Assembly (NCBI RefSeq): GCF_016623615.1
Contig: NZ_JAEHFX010000003.1
Span: 528,020 to 592,019 of the forward strand
Length of the DNA: 64,000 nucleotides
Source of the DNA: Adhaeribacter terrigena
GTDB lineage: Bacteria; Bacteroidota; Bacteroidia; Cytophagales; Hymenobacteraceae
Direction of reading: 5' to 3'
Below, piece after piece: positions 8,464 through 16,765 of this stretch; position 1 is the stretch's first letter, and the number at the start of each line of letters is the position of its first letter. A program made the position numbers and the translations under genes. Below the pieces are notes generated by a model. That model did no database searches. It worked only from the letters and a program-made list of their open reading frames with translations, and was not told the DNA's origin.

Positions 8464-8715
8464 CGTTTTATAGCGTTACAGCAGCATTTGCCGGAAATAC
8501 AAACGGTATCTTTTATCGCTTAAAAACTCTTATAAAAAAATATTTCGCCTCTTAAAGTTCGCTCCAGCCTGCTGCCATTTTAAAAATCTCAGGTGTCAGG
8601 GTTGCCAAAGCTGAGTTTTCGGGGCTGATTAAATCCAATCCGGAAACCACCGCATTTTTTTTCGGGCTCATTATCAGGCATTAACCATTTTTACAAAAAT
8701 ATTTCTTCCTGAATA
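8464..8715. other. Spacer between the tRNA-Asp genes
   Basis: About 250 bp with no frame or RNA that I can recognise. Similarity between the two tRNA units begins only at the promoter. Confidence 0.5.
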
Positions 8716-8746
8716 TTGCATAATTAAAATTAACCTTCTACATTTG
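8716..8746 (+). promoter_or_regulatory. Promoter of the second tRNA-Asp
   Basis: TTG at 8716-8718, 20 nt, then TACATTTG at 8739-8746. Same architecture as the first copy with a different spacer sequence. Confidence 0.8.
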
Positions 8747-8773
8747 CATCATCAAAACGGAATAAAGCGCTTT

Positions 8774-8803
8774 AAAACGCTACGGTTTGAAAGTTAAAAA
8801 GTA
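8774..8803 (-). repeat. 30-nt dispersed element in the second tRNA leader
   Basis: Identical to the copy at 8325-8354, carried along in the duplication. Confidence 0.6.
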
Positions 8804-8805
8804 TT

Positions 8806-8879
8806 GGTCCGGTAGTTCAGTTGGTTAGAATGCCGCCCTGTCACGGCGGAGGTCGCGGGTTCGAGTCCCGTCCGGACCG
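8806..8879 (+). tRNA. tRNA-Asp (GTC), second copy
   Basis: Identical 74-nt sequence, anticodon GTC at 8840-8842. The duplicated block, from 8734 through the tRNA end, matches 8285-8430 at an offset of 449 bp. Confidence 0.97.
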
Positions 8880-8883
8880 CAAG

Positions 8884-8913
8884 AAAGCCCTTCAGCAAAT
8901 GTTGAAGGGCTTT
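8884..8913 (+). terminator. Terminator of the second tRNA-Asp
   Basis: AAAGCCCTTCA (8884-8894) pairs with TGAAGGGCTTT (8903-8913) followed by T. The sequence is unrelated to the first tRNA's terminator. Confidence 0.85.
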
Positions 8914-9001
8914 TTTTATTGGTTAAATCTCTTTTATTGTATTCCTCGTATATTGCCTTTCAGCAACGCTGGTGCAGTTAGCACAATGTTTTAACAAATT
9001 T

Positions 9002-9032
9002 TTTGATTTTTAAATTTAAGAATGCATCTTTG
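9002..9032 (+). promoter_or_regulatory. Likely promoter of the 9055 gene
   Basis: TTTG (9002-9005), a 19-nt spacer and CATCTTTG (9025-9032), one base off TAnnTTTG. The ATG follows 22 nt later. Confidence 0.5.
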
Positions 9033-9054
9033 GTAAAACGCTAAAAACGACCTT

Positions 9055-9486
9055 ATGTATCTCATATCCTGCTTGCCACAGCTGGTATACCAGAAAGATA
9101 GGCATGAAATTGAATACTACGACAAGTTTAGTACTTTGCAGTTAAGCTGGTACGGCCACGTAAACAGCGACATGTACATGCATATGCTGGATGAGATGCT
9201 TAAACTTGCTATTGAATATCAAACCAAAAATTGGCTGATCGATGCCCGCGACGTTGATTTTATGGAGTTGGGAGAAAGCAGCTGGACCTACGAATATTTC
9301 AGAAAGAAAGTATTGAATTGCCCTTTACGAAAGGTGGCTCGTCTGGCCAGTGGCAATTTTGAGAACGAAACCTACATCTCAAGCTTTATTTCCAGTGTGC
9401 TTAAAGGCCAGGATCTGCCCTATCAATTTAGCTATTGTCCGGATTCAAATGCCGCTTTCGAATGGTTTACTAAAAATAATAGCTAA
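9055..9486 (+). CDS. Conserved-looking protein, possible STAS/SpoIIAA-like fold
   Basis: 143 residues, no signal peptide or membrane segment. I do not recognise a named family. The pattern of strand (STLQLSWYGHV), helix with residues YMHMLDEMLKLAIEYQ, and strand (NWLIDARDVDFM) resembles the STAS-like fold of proteins that Bacteroidota place beside sensor kinases, where the segment LIDARD is the strand-to-loop turn. This is a fold guess, not a homology claim. It probably has its own promoter (9002-9032). Confidence 0.6.
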   Translation: MYLISCLPQLVYQKDRHEIEYYDKFSTLQLSWYGHVNSDMYMHMLDEMLKLAIEYQTKNWLIDARDVDFMELGESSWTYEYFRKKVLNCPLRKVARLASGNFENETYISSFISSVLKGQDLPYQFSYCPDSNAAFEWFTKNNS

Positions 9487-9529
9487 AACAAGTACTGGTA
9501 GTATGGCAGGTAATTTAGCCGAAAAGCTG

Positions 9530-9880
9530 TTATTTTATTTCTTTTTCCCGCAAACCATTATAACGGATTATCCGCATGATCAGGGTTAGCAGGATCGCTT
9601 CTATTTTCTCTTCTTCCGTTTTGGGGGTCTGAACCTTCTCTCCTTCCGGTATAAAGGTAATTTTAATGAGCGAAGGCGCTTTCAGCTTCATTTCTACCTG
9701 TTCGAGCTGCCACTGATATGCGCTGATCTCCATGAGTTCAGCAATATTTTGCCGACCATATATTTCTGCCCGCTGATTTTCCTGCCGTATAGCCTCCAGC
9801 AACCCATCCATATCCTGAATATCATCCTGAATGCTCGTGAGAAAAGTTAAAATATCGGCCTGCACAACGCTACTTGACAT
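9530..9880 (-). CDS. Hypothetical protein, helical
   Basis: 116 residues, acidic and mostly helical (SIQDDIQDMDGLLEAIRQEN, EEEKIEAILLTLIMRIIRY), no signal peptide and no recognised domain. Its ATG (9878-9880) is clear and it is convergent with the 9055 gene, with 43 nt between the stops. Codon use looks like its neighbours, so it is probably a real gene. Function unknown. Confidence 0.55.
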   Translation of the reverse strand: MSSSVVQADILTFLTSIQDDIQDMDGLLEAIRQENQRAEIYGRQNIAELMEISAYQWQLEQVEMKLKAPSLIKITFIPEGEKVQTPKTEEEKIEAILLTLIMRIIRYNGLREKEIK

Positions 9881-10596
9881 ACTTGATTAAAATACATTAA
9901 TTTAAAAAAGAGCCGAATATTCCGGATTAAAATTAACGGAATAAACAAATTTAGGTTCCTAGACCTTTATAAATTCCTAACAACTTCTCCGGCAGCCTAA
10001 ACTGCTTCTGGTAAAGTTGTTACAACTCTAATTCTCTGATACCCTATTCAGCCAAAAACAGGTAGCCGGCAAATGAAGCGACCACAAGTTTTATAAAGCC
10101 AAAGCGATCAGGTATTCCTTCGATTTTTGCTTAAGAGTTTCAATATACTTAATGCAATATAGCATTATCTATTAAACAATCTATTCACTTGATCAGAAAA
10201 ATTATATTAGAATAATAACACTGAACCTTCCATCCTATATTTTCCCTGCCATTTTCCATTCATAAAATCACATTTCATTTTTAACATCTCATGCATATTT
10301 AAATATAGAACATGTGCATATTTAATATAGGATCTATTATCAACAAAAATCTTATGCATTTATAACTAATAAACCTGGAAGCTGGCACATTTTTTTTTGT
10401 AAAGACCGGAATCCCGGCAAGGCTCTTTAAGGAAGGTCAGAACCAGGATATCTTTCAGTTTGGAGATTTTAAAACTTGGTGCGCTTATTAAAAACGGTAT
10501 AGAATTAGATGAAAAAACTAAGGAGCGGATATACTATGAACCGGGTTGAATAACAGTCCAATTTTAACATTGAATAAAATAGACCACAAAATAATC
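9881..10596. other. AT-rich spacer, 716 bp
   Basis: No intact gene. It contains a near-perfect direct repeat, TGCATATTTAA at 10292 and 10315 (23-nt period, about two helical turns), and a possible frameshifted gene fragment at 10402-10549. Confidence 0.5.
10402..10549 (+). pseudogene. Possible frameshifted gene fragment
   Basis: One frame reads KTGIPARLFKEGQNQDIFQF then GDFK. A +1 shift near 10466 continues as LKLGALIKNGIELDEKTKER then IYYEPG and a stop. Joined, the two halves look like a protein C-terminus, while each alone stops early. No family is recognised. This is a weak call based on protein-like composition only. Confidence 0.25.
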
Positions 10597-11034
10597 CTAT
10601 CCTTTTTCAGAAGGACAGAATTCGCTGAATGTATTATCTGCGTAAAAGAAAACAATCCGAATAACTTTTTGGGAATTGGTTAATTGTGGTAAAGCCAAGG
10701 GTTCAGGCTGAACATTATTAGAAGTATTCCGGGTTATTGGAGCTTCAGCAACTACGAGTTCCTCATCCTGCGCTTGCGATTTAACCTCTGCTGCCAATAC
10801 ATTTTCAGGCTGCTTCGCTGCTATTGATTTTAGCATTTCGCCGTTTCCAAATAAAAGCCACTCTAGGTTAAGGTCCGGAAAGGCCGCTCCAATCTTTTGT
10901 ACTACTTCCAGGCTGGGCTTATTACGTTCCGAAAAAATATGACTAATTACAGGCCTGGAAACACCTACCAGATCAGCAAAGTCAGCCGGGCTTAAATTAA
11001 AAAAGGTAGCAATTTTACGCAGACGGTCGGTCAA
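10597..11034 (-). CDS. XRE-family transcriptional regulator
   Basis: 145 residues. An N-terminal Cro/CI-type HTH (residues about 3-65, recognition helix in VGVSRPVISHIFSERNKPS) ends in LNLEWLLFGNGEML, the signature of this repressor group. The C-terminal part is a low-complexity linker and a short conserved-looking tail (KVIRIVFFYADNTF), with no peptidase domain. The start is TTG at 11034: an in-frame stop lies five codons upstream and the first ATG would delete the HTH. Three palindromic sites lie upstream (11051-11075, 11161-11177, 11213-11268), and the nearest shares sequence with the large inverted repeat, which suggests autoregulation. Confidence 0.85.
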   Translation of the reverse strand: MTDRLRKIATFFNLSPADFADLVGVSRPVISHIFSERNKPSLEVVQKIGAAFPDLNLEWLLFGNGEMLKSIAAKQPENVLAAEVKSQAQDEELVVAEAPITRNTSNNVQPEPLALPQLTNSQKVIRIVFFYADNTFSEFCPSEKG

Positions 11035-11050
11035 AAACTTAAGCTTTTAA

Positions 11051-11075
11051 TATTACTGATTGTAAACCTGAAGAT
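11051..11075 (-). promoter_or_regulatory. Operator-like site next to the XRE start
   Basis: TATTACTGATTGTAAACCTG here matches TATTACAATTGTAAACCTGG at the edge of the large inverted repeat (11254-11277), with the same trailing bases. It lies 17 nt before the regulator's start codon. Confidence 0.5.
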
Positions 11076-11160
11076 AAACAAAAGTTCAGGAATAGAAAAA
11101 TGCAGCTTAAAACAAAATAAAGCCTTCATTCATTTTAACCTTCATATAAGGTAGTTTTAA

Positions 11161-11177
11161 ATGCTCATTATGAGCAT
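11161..11177. promoter_or_regulatory. Palindrome ATGCTCAT-T-ATGAGCAT
   Basis: A perfect 8+1+8 palindrome in the XRE upstream region. Size and symmetry fit a dimeric regulator site. Confidence 0.4.
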
Positions 11178-11212
11178 GGTATAAACACTTAGATTTAATA
11201 TACCACATGCTA

Positions 11213-11268
11213 TTTACAATTGTAATACAAATGTAAATTACTATTTACATTTGTATTACAATTGTAAA
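11213..11268. promoter_or_regulatory. Perfect 25-bp inverted repeat with nested operator-like palindromes
   Basis: Arms at 11213-11237 and 11244-11268 are exact reverse complements around a 6-nt centre. Each outer arm contains the smaller palindrome TTTACAATTGTAA, and the inner parts are the related TTTACATTTGTA. This looks like clustered binding sites of one repressor and not a terminator: it is AT-rich with no T tract logic. Confidence 0.6.
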
Positions 11269-11641
11269 CCTGGAAATGATGCAACCAAACTTAATTTCAA
11301 GGTGAGTGCACACCACTTATTGACCATCAGAGAAAATGCCAGCTACTATTCAGGCCTATAGACAGTTTGTCAGTCGGTTGAGTTAAAAGCAGATTGTTAT
11401 TTTTCCTGGGCTAAAGGAATAAATCAGGATCAATTAATTTTAGAATCTAGAAAAAGCGCTTAAGCTTTTCTCGTTGGCAGAAACCTAAAAATATGCTTGC
11501 ACCAATACGCAGGTATTTCCAGTACCAGCTTAAGATAAATTAAAATTGATCAGGCGAAATTTGAAATATACCTAGTTTAATCACTAAGAACTATAAATAC
11601 TGTTATATATCTGAAATTTATTCGCACAAATAATAAAACAA
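11269..11641. other. Spacer right of the inverted repeat
   Basis: About 370 bp without an intact frame, although the palindromes suggest something was regulated from here. Short protein-like stretches (for example ADCYFSWAKGINQDQLILES at about 11394-11453) end in stops and may be decayed coding sequence. Confidence 0.4.
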
Positions 11642-11677
11642 AAAAGCCTGACCTGCAATACAGCAGGTCAGGCTTTT
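11642..11677 (-). terminator. Terminator of the L,D-transpeptidase gene
   Basis: A perfect 15-bp stem, 11642-11656 with 11663-11677 (AAAAGCCTGACCTGC), loop AATACA, T tract on either strand. Confidence 0.85.
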
Positions 11678-11696
11678 AAAATTACAATTCAGGATG

Positions 11697-13397
11697 CTAG
11701 TTAAAATATTCGTTTTTTAGATCATTGTCGTGTCCATACAGGTCTTTCCGGAAATGAACGTTGCCATCGGCATCGGCCCAGCTGGTGAAATACACAATAT
11801 AAACCGGGATCTTCTCTTTCAGGTTTACCCACTGCTCTTCTCCGGCGTTCATGGCATCGGCAATTTTAGATTCGTTCCAGCCGGGTTTATCCTTCAGCAG
11901 ATAGTTTGCCAGCTTGGCGGGTTGCTCCAGCCGGATACAACCGTGACTGAAACCGCGCTCGGTCTGGCTGAATAGTTTATCAAACGGGGTGTCGTGCAAA
12001 TATACATTATACTCGTTCGGGAACATGAATTTAACCAGCCCCAAAGAGTTTTTAGGTCCCGGCCGCTGCCGGACCAGGTATTTAAAGTTTTTGCCGTTTA
12101 CGTTAGCCCAATCGATAGACGAAGGGGAAATGCGCTTCAGGTTCTTGCCGTTGCCGCTTACAATTTCCATATCCTGGCTGGCAATAAAATTCGAATTCCG
12201 CAGCATTGCAGGTTTTACTTCGTTCTCCAGAATCGAGGCTGGAACATTCCAGTAAGGCGAAAAAACCACGTATTCCAGTTTATCGCTAAAGATCGGAGTT
12301 GAGTTCAGGGTTTTACCAACCACAACTTTCATATCCAGGGCTTCCTTTTCGTTTTCATAAACCCGAAGCATGTATTCCGGAATATTTACCAGGATATATT
12401 TATCTCCAAATCGCTTCGGTATCCAGCGCCAGCGTTCCATATTTATTACGATCTGCTCGATGCGGTCGTCGATGCTGACGTTCATGGCCTTGAGGGTTTG
12501 CCCTCCTACCACGCCATCTACCGCAAGGCCGTTTATTTCCTGGAACTTACGAACCAGCTGATCTAAACTTTCATCGAAAACGGTATCGGTTTTAGCTGAA
12601 AAACTACTGGCTTTGGCCGGATCGTATTCTAATAATAATCGTTTCCGAACTGTATTTACTACCGGAGAATTATCGCCAAGCTTCAGGCTTTTTACTTCCG
12701 GTATTTCCGGCCAAGGACCTTTAGCCTGCATGTCGCGGTACTTTTTAAGTGCCGTTCTCAAACGTTTATAATCTTCGTGCAGCGGAGCAAATTCGTAATA
12801 GGGGTAGCGGCTCTCGCGTTCTTTCAGAATGGTTTGCAGGGCTTTGTTCAGCTTTATTTTATTTCTTTTTACCCGCCAGCTTATGCCTTTCGTTTTGCGC
12901 GGATTAACGATGCCCCGGTAAAAATCAGAGCCATAATTAAAGTAAGAGGCCGTAAGAGCGACGTCAATCTCCTGTTGTTTTTTTAAACGTTCGGCTTCGT
13001 CGCGGGTGTTTTCATAATCCTTGAACATTTTCGGATAATCCATGAACTGGTAATCTTTCGGGTTCAAAGCTTCTTCTTCGGCCCGGCCAATAAATTCCAC
13101 CAGGCTGTTGGCCTGGGGTACCAATTGCCCTTTTTTAAACCAACCCAGTTTCCAGTCACGGTCGCGGTAAAACACGCGTACCAGCTTTTCGTGCTCTTTA
13201 AATTCCGGGTGCTTTTTTACATAATCTATCACCTGCACACTATCCAGTTGGGTAAGCTGAGCAGAAGATCCGGAAGTGTTGGTTTGCTGTTGTTCGCCAG
13301 ATTCAGAAACCTGGCCAGACTTCTTGTTACAGGCGAAACTCGAGAAAAGTATAATGTTAAAAAGCAGGATAAACCTTACTCTACTGAGGTAATTCAT
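11697..13397 (-). CDS. L,D-transpeptidase, YcbB-type lipoprotein
   Basis: 566 residues. The lipoprotein signal peptide ends at SSFAC23. A scaffold region spans about 50-230, a peptidoglycan-binding domain about 238-305 (LGDNSPVVNTVRKRL to DGVVGGQTLKAMN), and the YkuD catalytic domain about 330-500. Catalytic residues are visible: His468 (YLHDTPF) and the His485-Gly-Cys487-x-Arg489 motif in FSHGCIRLEQP. Family knowledge: forms 3-3 cross-links in peptidoglycan, with Cys as the acyl-enzyme nucleophile. The lipid anchor places it in the envelope. It is monocistronic with a strong terminator. Confidence 0.93.
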   Translation of the reverse strand: MNYLSRVRFILLFNIILFSSFACNKKSGQVSESGEQQQTNTSGSSAQLTQLDSVQVIDYVKKHPEFKEHEKLVRVFYRDRDWKLGWFKKGQLVPQANSLVEFIGRAEEEALNPKDYQFMDYPKMFKDYENTRDEAERLKKQQEIDVALTASYFNYGSDFYRGIVNPRKTKGISWRVKRNKIKLNKALQTILKERESRYPYYEFAPLHEDYKRLRTALKKYRDMQAKGPWPEIPEVKSLKLGDNSPVVNTVRKRLLLEYDPAKASSFSAKTDTVFDESLDQLVRKFQEINGLAVDGVVGGQTLKAMNVSIDDRIEQIVINMERWRWIPKRFGDKYILVNIPEYMLRVYENEKEALDMKVVVGKTLNSTPIFSDKLEYVVFSPYWNVPASILENEVKPAMLRNSNFIASQDMEIVSGNGKNLKRISPSSIDWANVNGKNFKYLVRQRPGPKNSLGLVKFMFPNEYNVYLHDTPFDKLFSQTERGFSHGCIRLEQPAKLANYLLKDKPGWNESKIADAMNAGEEQWVNLKEKIPVYIVYFTSWADADGNVHFRKDLYGHDNDLKNEYFN

Positions 13398-13549
13398 AAG
13401 TGTTTGCAGATGGTTGAAGTTTATTTTCGGTGATATAGTTGCGGTTAAGAGCGGCGTTATGAAGTATAGTTATTTTCTAATTATTACTTCCTTATCATCA
13501 AAAATGTTCGGCTCTTTCCGGTAATGCATTATGTTTCTGATTTTGGCCT

Positions 13550-13579
13550 TACTTTTTACCAGAAAAACCATAGCGTTTT
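13550..13579 (+). repeat. 30-nt dispersed element upstream of the M1 peptidase
   Basis: TACTTTTT and, 19 nt on, CATAGCGTTTT within AAAACCATAGCGTTTT. It reads toward the M1 peptidase start about 110 nt away. Confidence 0.7.
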
Positions 13580-13687
13580 ATCGATTTAAGCCAAGTTTGA
13601 AAAAGAGCCGGAAACTCCTTTTCGCGGGATGCATTATTCCGGAAGCATTTTTTTAAATATATTGCCGTGAAACCAGAATCTTACCGT

Positions 13688-15589
13688 ATGACTTACCGCA
13701 CTTCCCTCGTGCTTTTAGCAGCTGTGGCCCTTTTACAGGCGGGCGGATGTAATTCCAAAAAATCTAAAACCGAAACTATGATAACCCAAACCGAAAATCA
13801 GGTCGCACAAGCGAACCACGACTCCCATAGCTATTCTAATCCGCAGGCGGTAGCCGTTTCGCATTTAGACCTGGATATTGAAGTACTTTTCGATCAGAAA
13901 ATTTTGCGCGGCACAGCCAAACTGGATCTGAACCGGAAACAGCAAACCGATAAATTGGTACTGGATGCCCGCGGCCTGAAGATCACAAAAATAACCGATG
14001 GCGGCAGCGGCGCTGAACTGCAATTTAAACTGGGAGAAAATAAGGAGGTATTCGGACAGCCGCTCCAAATTACCCTGAAACCAGAAACCAAAAGCGTAGC
14101 GATCCAATACGAAACCTCGCCGGAAGCTGCCGCTTTGCAATGGCTCGATCCGCAGCAGACTGCGGGTAAAGTTTATCCGTTTATGTTTACGCAGTCGCAG
14201 GCTATTTTAGCGCGTACCTGGATCCCGTGCCAGGATAGCCCCGGCGTGCGATTTACTTACAATGCCAAAGTAAAAGTGCCGAAGGAAATGCTGGCGCTGA
14301 TGAGTGCCGAAAACCCGGTACAAAAATCAGCGGATGGCGTTTATACTTTTAAAATGGACCAGTCCATTCCATCGTATTTAATGGCTTTATCGGTGGGCGA
14401 TCTGGCGTTTAAAACCTTGGGCGACCGCACCGGTATTTATGCCGAACCGGTTTCTTTGGAAGCTGCGGCTTATGAGTTTGCGGAACTGGAGAACATGCTG
14501 GTTACTGCCGAAAAACTTTACGGAAAATACCGCTGGGACCGTTACGATCTGCTTTTGCTGCCGCCAAGTTTCCCGTTCGGTGGCATGGAAAATCCGCGCA
14601 TAACCTTCCTGACCCCTACCATTATTGCCAAAGACCGTTCGCTCACCAGTCTGGTAGCACATGAACTGGCGCATTCCTGGTCCGGAAATTTGGTGACCAA
14701 TGCTACCTGGAACGATTTCTGGCTGAACGAAGGCTTTACGGTTTATTTTGAGCGCCGCATTATGGAAGCCATGTACGGAAAAGATTATGCCGACATGCTG
14801 AAAGTTCTGGGCATGCAGGATTTGAAACGCACGCTGGAAGAACTTGGCTCCGATAATCCGGACACCCGCCTGAAACTGAACCTGGAAGGCCGCGACCCGG
14901 ACGATGGCTTAACCGATATTGCATACGAAAAAGGCAATTACTTCTTACTCAATATTGAAAATGCTGTAGGCCGCGAAAAATTCGATCAGTTCCTGAATGG
15001 CTATTTCCGGAAATTCGCTTTTCAAACCATGACTACCGATGCCTTTATCAAATACCTGGAAGCGGAGCTGATAAAACACGACCCGGAACTGGCGCAGAAA
15101 ATAAACTACGAAGCCTGGATCTTTAAACCTGGAATTCCGAAAAATGCGATACAGGTAAATTCGGCGCGGTTTGAGAAAGTAGAAAAAGCGGCTACAGACT
15201 GGAAAAAAGGGCAACCTGCTTCTGCCATTGCAACCAAAGAATGGTCGAGCCACGAATGGCTGCATTTCCTGCGCGCTTTACCGGAACAACTTTCAGCAAC
15301 GCAAATGGAAGAACTCGACAAAACTTTCCGGTTCACCAATTCCGGGAATTCCGAAATTCTGGCTGCCTGGCTCGAAATCGCGGTTAAAAACCAGTACGAG
15401 CCGGCCAGTAAAGCCCTGGAAAACTTCCTGGTAAATGTAGGCCGCCGTAAATTCCTGATCCCGCTTTACAAAGCTTTAATTGCTTCGCCGGATGGCAAGG
15501 ATAAAGCCCGGGCCATCTATGCCAAAGCCCGCCCGAATTATCACGCAGTAGCAACCAGCACCCTCGATGAACTTCTAAAGGAAAAATAA
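13688..15589 (+). CDS. M1-family metallopeptidase (aminopeptidase)
   Basis: 633 residues from the ATG at 13688. A GTG at 13667 is also in frame, but the ATG sits directly before the signal peptide MTYRTSLVLLAAVALLQ, whose lipobox is AGGC. The gluzincin motif HELAH (from His325) and the downstream NEGF glutamate give the zinc site, and GGMEN lies about 30 residues before it. The C-terminal helical region (from about 470) resembles the leukotriene-A4-hydrolase C-domain, so it belongs to the LTA4H-like branch. Expected activity: removal of N-terminal residues from peptides in the periplasm. Followed by a terminator. Confidence 0.92.
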   Translation: MTYRTSLVLLAAVALLQAGGCNSKKSKTETMITQTENQVAQANHDSHSYSNPQAVAVSHLDLDIEVLFDQKILRGTAKLDLNRKQQTDKLVLDARGLKITKITDGGSGAELQFKLGENKEVFGQPLQITLKPETKSVAIQYETSPEAAALQWLDPQQTAGKVYPFMFTQSQAILARTWIPCQDSPGVRFTYNAKVKVPKEMLALMSAENPVQKSADGVYTFKMDQSIPSYLMALSVGDLAFKTLGDRTGIYAEPVSLEAAAYEFAELENMLVTAEKLYGKYRWDRYDLLLLPPSFPFGGMENPRITFLTPTIIAKDRSLTSLVAHELAHSWSGNLVTNATWNDFWLNEGFTVYFERRIMEAMYGKDYADMLKVLGMQDLKRTLEELGSDNPDTRLKLNLEGRDPDDGLTDIAYEKGNYFLLNIENAVGREKFDQFLNGYFRKFAFQTMTTDAFIKYLEAELIKHDPELAQKINYEAWIFKPGIPKNAIQVNSARFEKVEKAATDWKKGQPASAIATKEWSSHEWLHFLRALPEQLSATQMEELDKTFRFTNSGNSEILAAWLEIAVKNQYEPASKALENFLVNVGRRKFLIPLYKALIASPDGKDKARAIYAKARPNYHAVATSTLDELLKEK

Positions 15590-15617
15590 TAGCATTTGTT
15601 ACAATCTCCTATTTTAT

Positions 15618-15647
15618 AAAACCGGCGGGCCTTTGTCAGCCGGTTTT
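15618..15647 (+). terminator. Terminator of the M1 peptidase gene
   Basis: AAAACCGGC (15618-15626) pairs with GCCGGTTTT (15639-15647) followed by T. Its T tract forms the distal box of the next dispersed element. Confidence 0.75.
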
Positions 15648-15669
15648 TTGTATAAAAGCATAGCGTTTT
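15640..15669 (+). repeat. 30-nt dispersed element overlapping a terminator
   Basis: The core AAAAGCATAGCGTTTT is 19 nt from CCGGTTTTTT, the 3' arm of the terminator. It reads toward cyanophycinase. Confidence 0.6.
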
Positions 15670-15808
15670 ACCCGCTCTTCGAGCCGGTCCTGTTTTTTTT
15701 GTTTTATGCAGCTAATCAGCCCAAACATTCTTACTCTTTCCGGAAAGTGGCATTTTCATAAAACTCATTTTTTGTTTTGCGTATATAGGTTCAAATTCAT
15801 TTCTGCGC

Positions 15809-16765
15809 ATGACTTTATTTCCCAAAGGCAAACTGATCGCGATTGGCGGTAACGAAGACAAAGGCTCTTACCCCAATCCGCGCGCCAAACGTTTTTACAA
15901 ACTGAACTTCTTTGAACTGGGCATCCTGAAACGCTTTCTGCTCGAAATGCACAACGATTGTCCGCGCATTGAAGTCATTACTACAGCATCCATGATCCCG
16001 GAGGAAGTAGGCGAACGGTATCTGAGCGCTTTTTCGTTGCTGAACTGCGAGAATGTAGGTTTAATGCATATTGGCTCGGAAGAAGAAGCCCACGAACCAG
16101 AATATCTGGAACGTTTAAAGGCTGCGCACGGTATCCTGTTCAGCGGCGGCGACCAGTCCAGGATCACGCAAATGTTTCAGGGTACGAAATTTCTGGAAAC
16201 GCTGAAACAACGCTATAATAACGAAGAGAATTTTGTGATCGGGGGAACAAGCGCCGGAGCTATGGCAATGTCCAGAATCATGATCCGGGGTGGCAGCGTG
16301 CCGAATTCTTTAATGAAAGGCTCGGTAAAAATCGGCGAAGGCCTGGGCTTGCAGAACAATGTGATCATCGATTCACATTTTGTAAAACGCGGCCGGTTCG
16401 GAAGGTTAATTGAAGCGGTTGCGCTGCACAATAAACTGATCGGGATCGGGTTAGGCGAAGACACGGGCGTACTGATCACCAAAGGCCACTTTATTGAAAC
16501 TATTGGCTCAAACCTGGTAGTGATCATAGACGGGCACAATATTGAACACAACAACGCTCCTACCGCCGATAAAGGCACGCCGCTTTCCATCGAAAACATT
16601 GAGCTGCACGTGCTGGCCAAAGGGAACGTGTACGACATTAATACCCGTGAATTCTATTACGATTACGAAAAGCACCTGGAATGGAAAAAGGCGCAATTGC
16701 TGGAAAAACCCGCAGATGCGACCGCAACTGAAGTATACCAGGCCCCGCCCGAAGACCGTTTGTGA
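15809..16765 (+). CDS. Cyanophycinase
   Basis: 318 residues, a serine peptidase of family S51. The nucleophile is Ser148 in GGTSAGAMAMS, and upstream FSGGDQSRITQMF is the typical cyanophycinase substrate loop. Family knowledge: hydrolyses the Asp-Arg polymer cyanophycin to beta-Asp-Arg dipeptides, intracellular. No signal peptide is seen, so it would act in the cytoplasm. Its stop codon abuts the stop of the convergent isoaspartyl peptidase gene (TGATCA at 16763-16768), which encodes the next step. No cyanophycin synthetase is present in this window. Confidence 0.9.
   Translation: MTLFPKGKLIAIGGNEDKGSYPNPRAKRFYKLNFFELGILKRFLLEMHNDCPRIEVITTASMIPEEVGERYLSAFSLLNCENVGLMHIGSEEEAHEPEYLERLKAAHGILFSGGDQSRITQMFQGTKFLETLKQRYNNEENFVIGGTSAGAMAMSRIMIRGGSVPNSLMKGSVKIGEGLGLQNNVIIDSHFVKRGRFGRLIEAVALHNKLIGIGLGEDTGVLITKGHFIETIGSNLVVIIDGHNIEHNNAPTADKGTPLSIENIELHVLAKGNVYDINTREFYYDYEKHLEWKKAQLLEKPADATATEVYQAPPEDRL

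Noticed and set aside
11394..11462. Short frame with ADCYFSWAKGINQDQLILES as a gene
   Set aside because: Bounded by stops on both sides with no start codon; at most decayed coding sequence.
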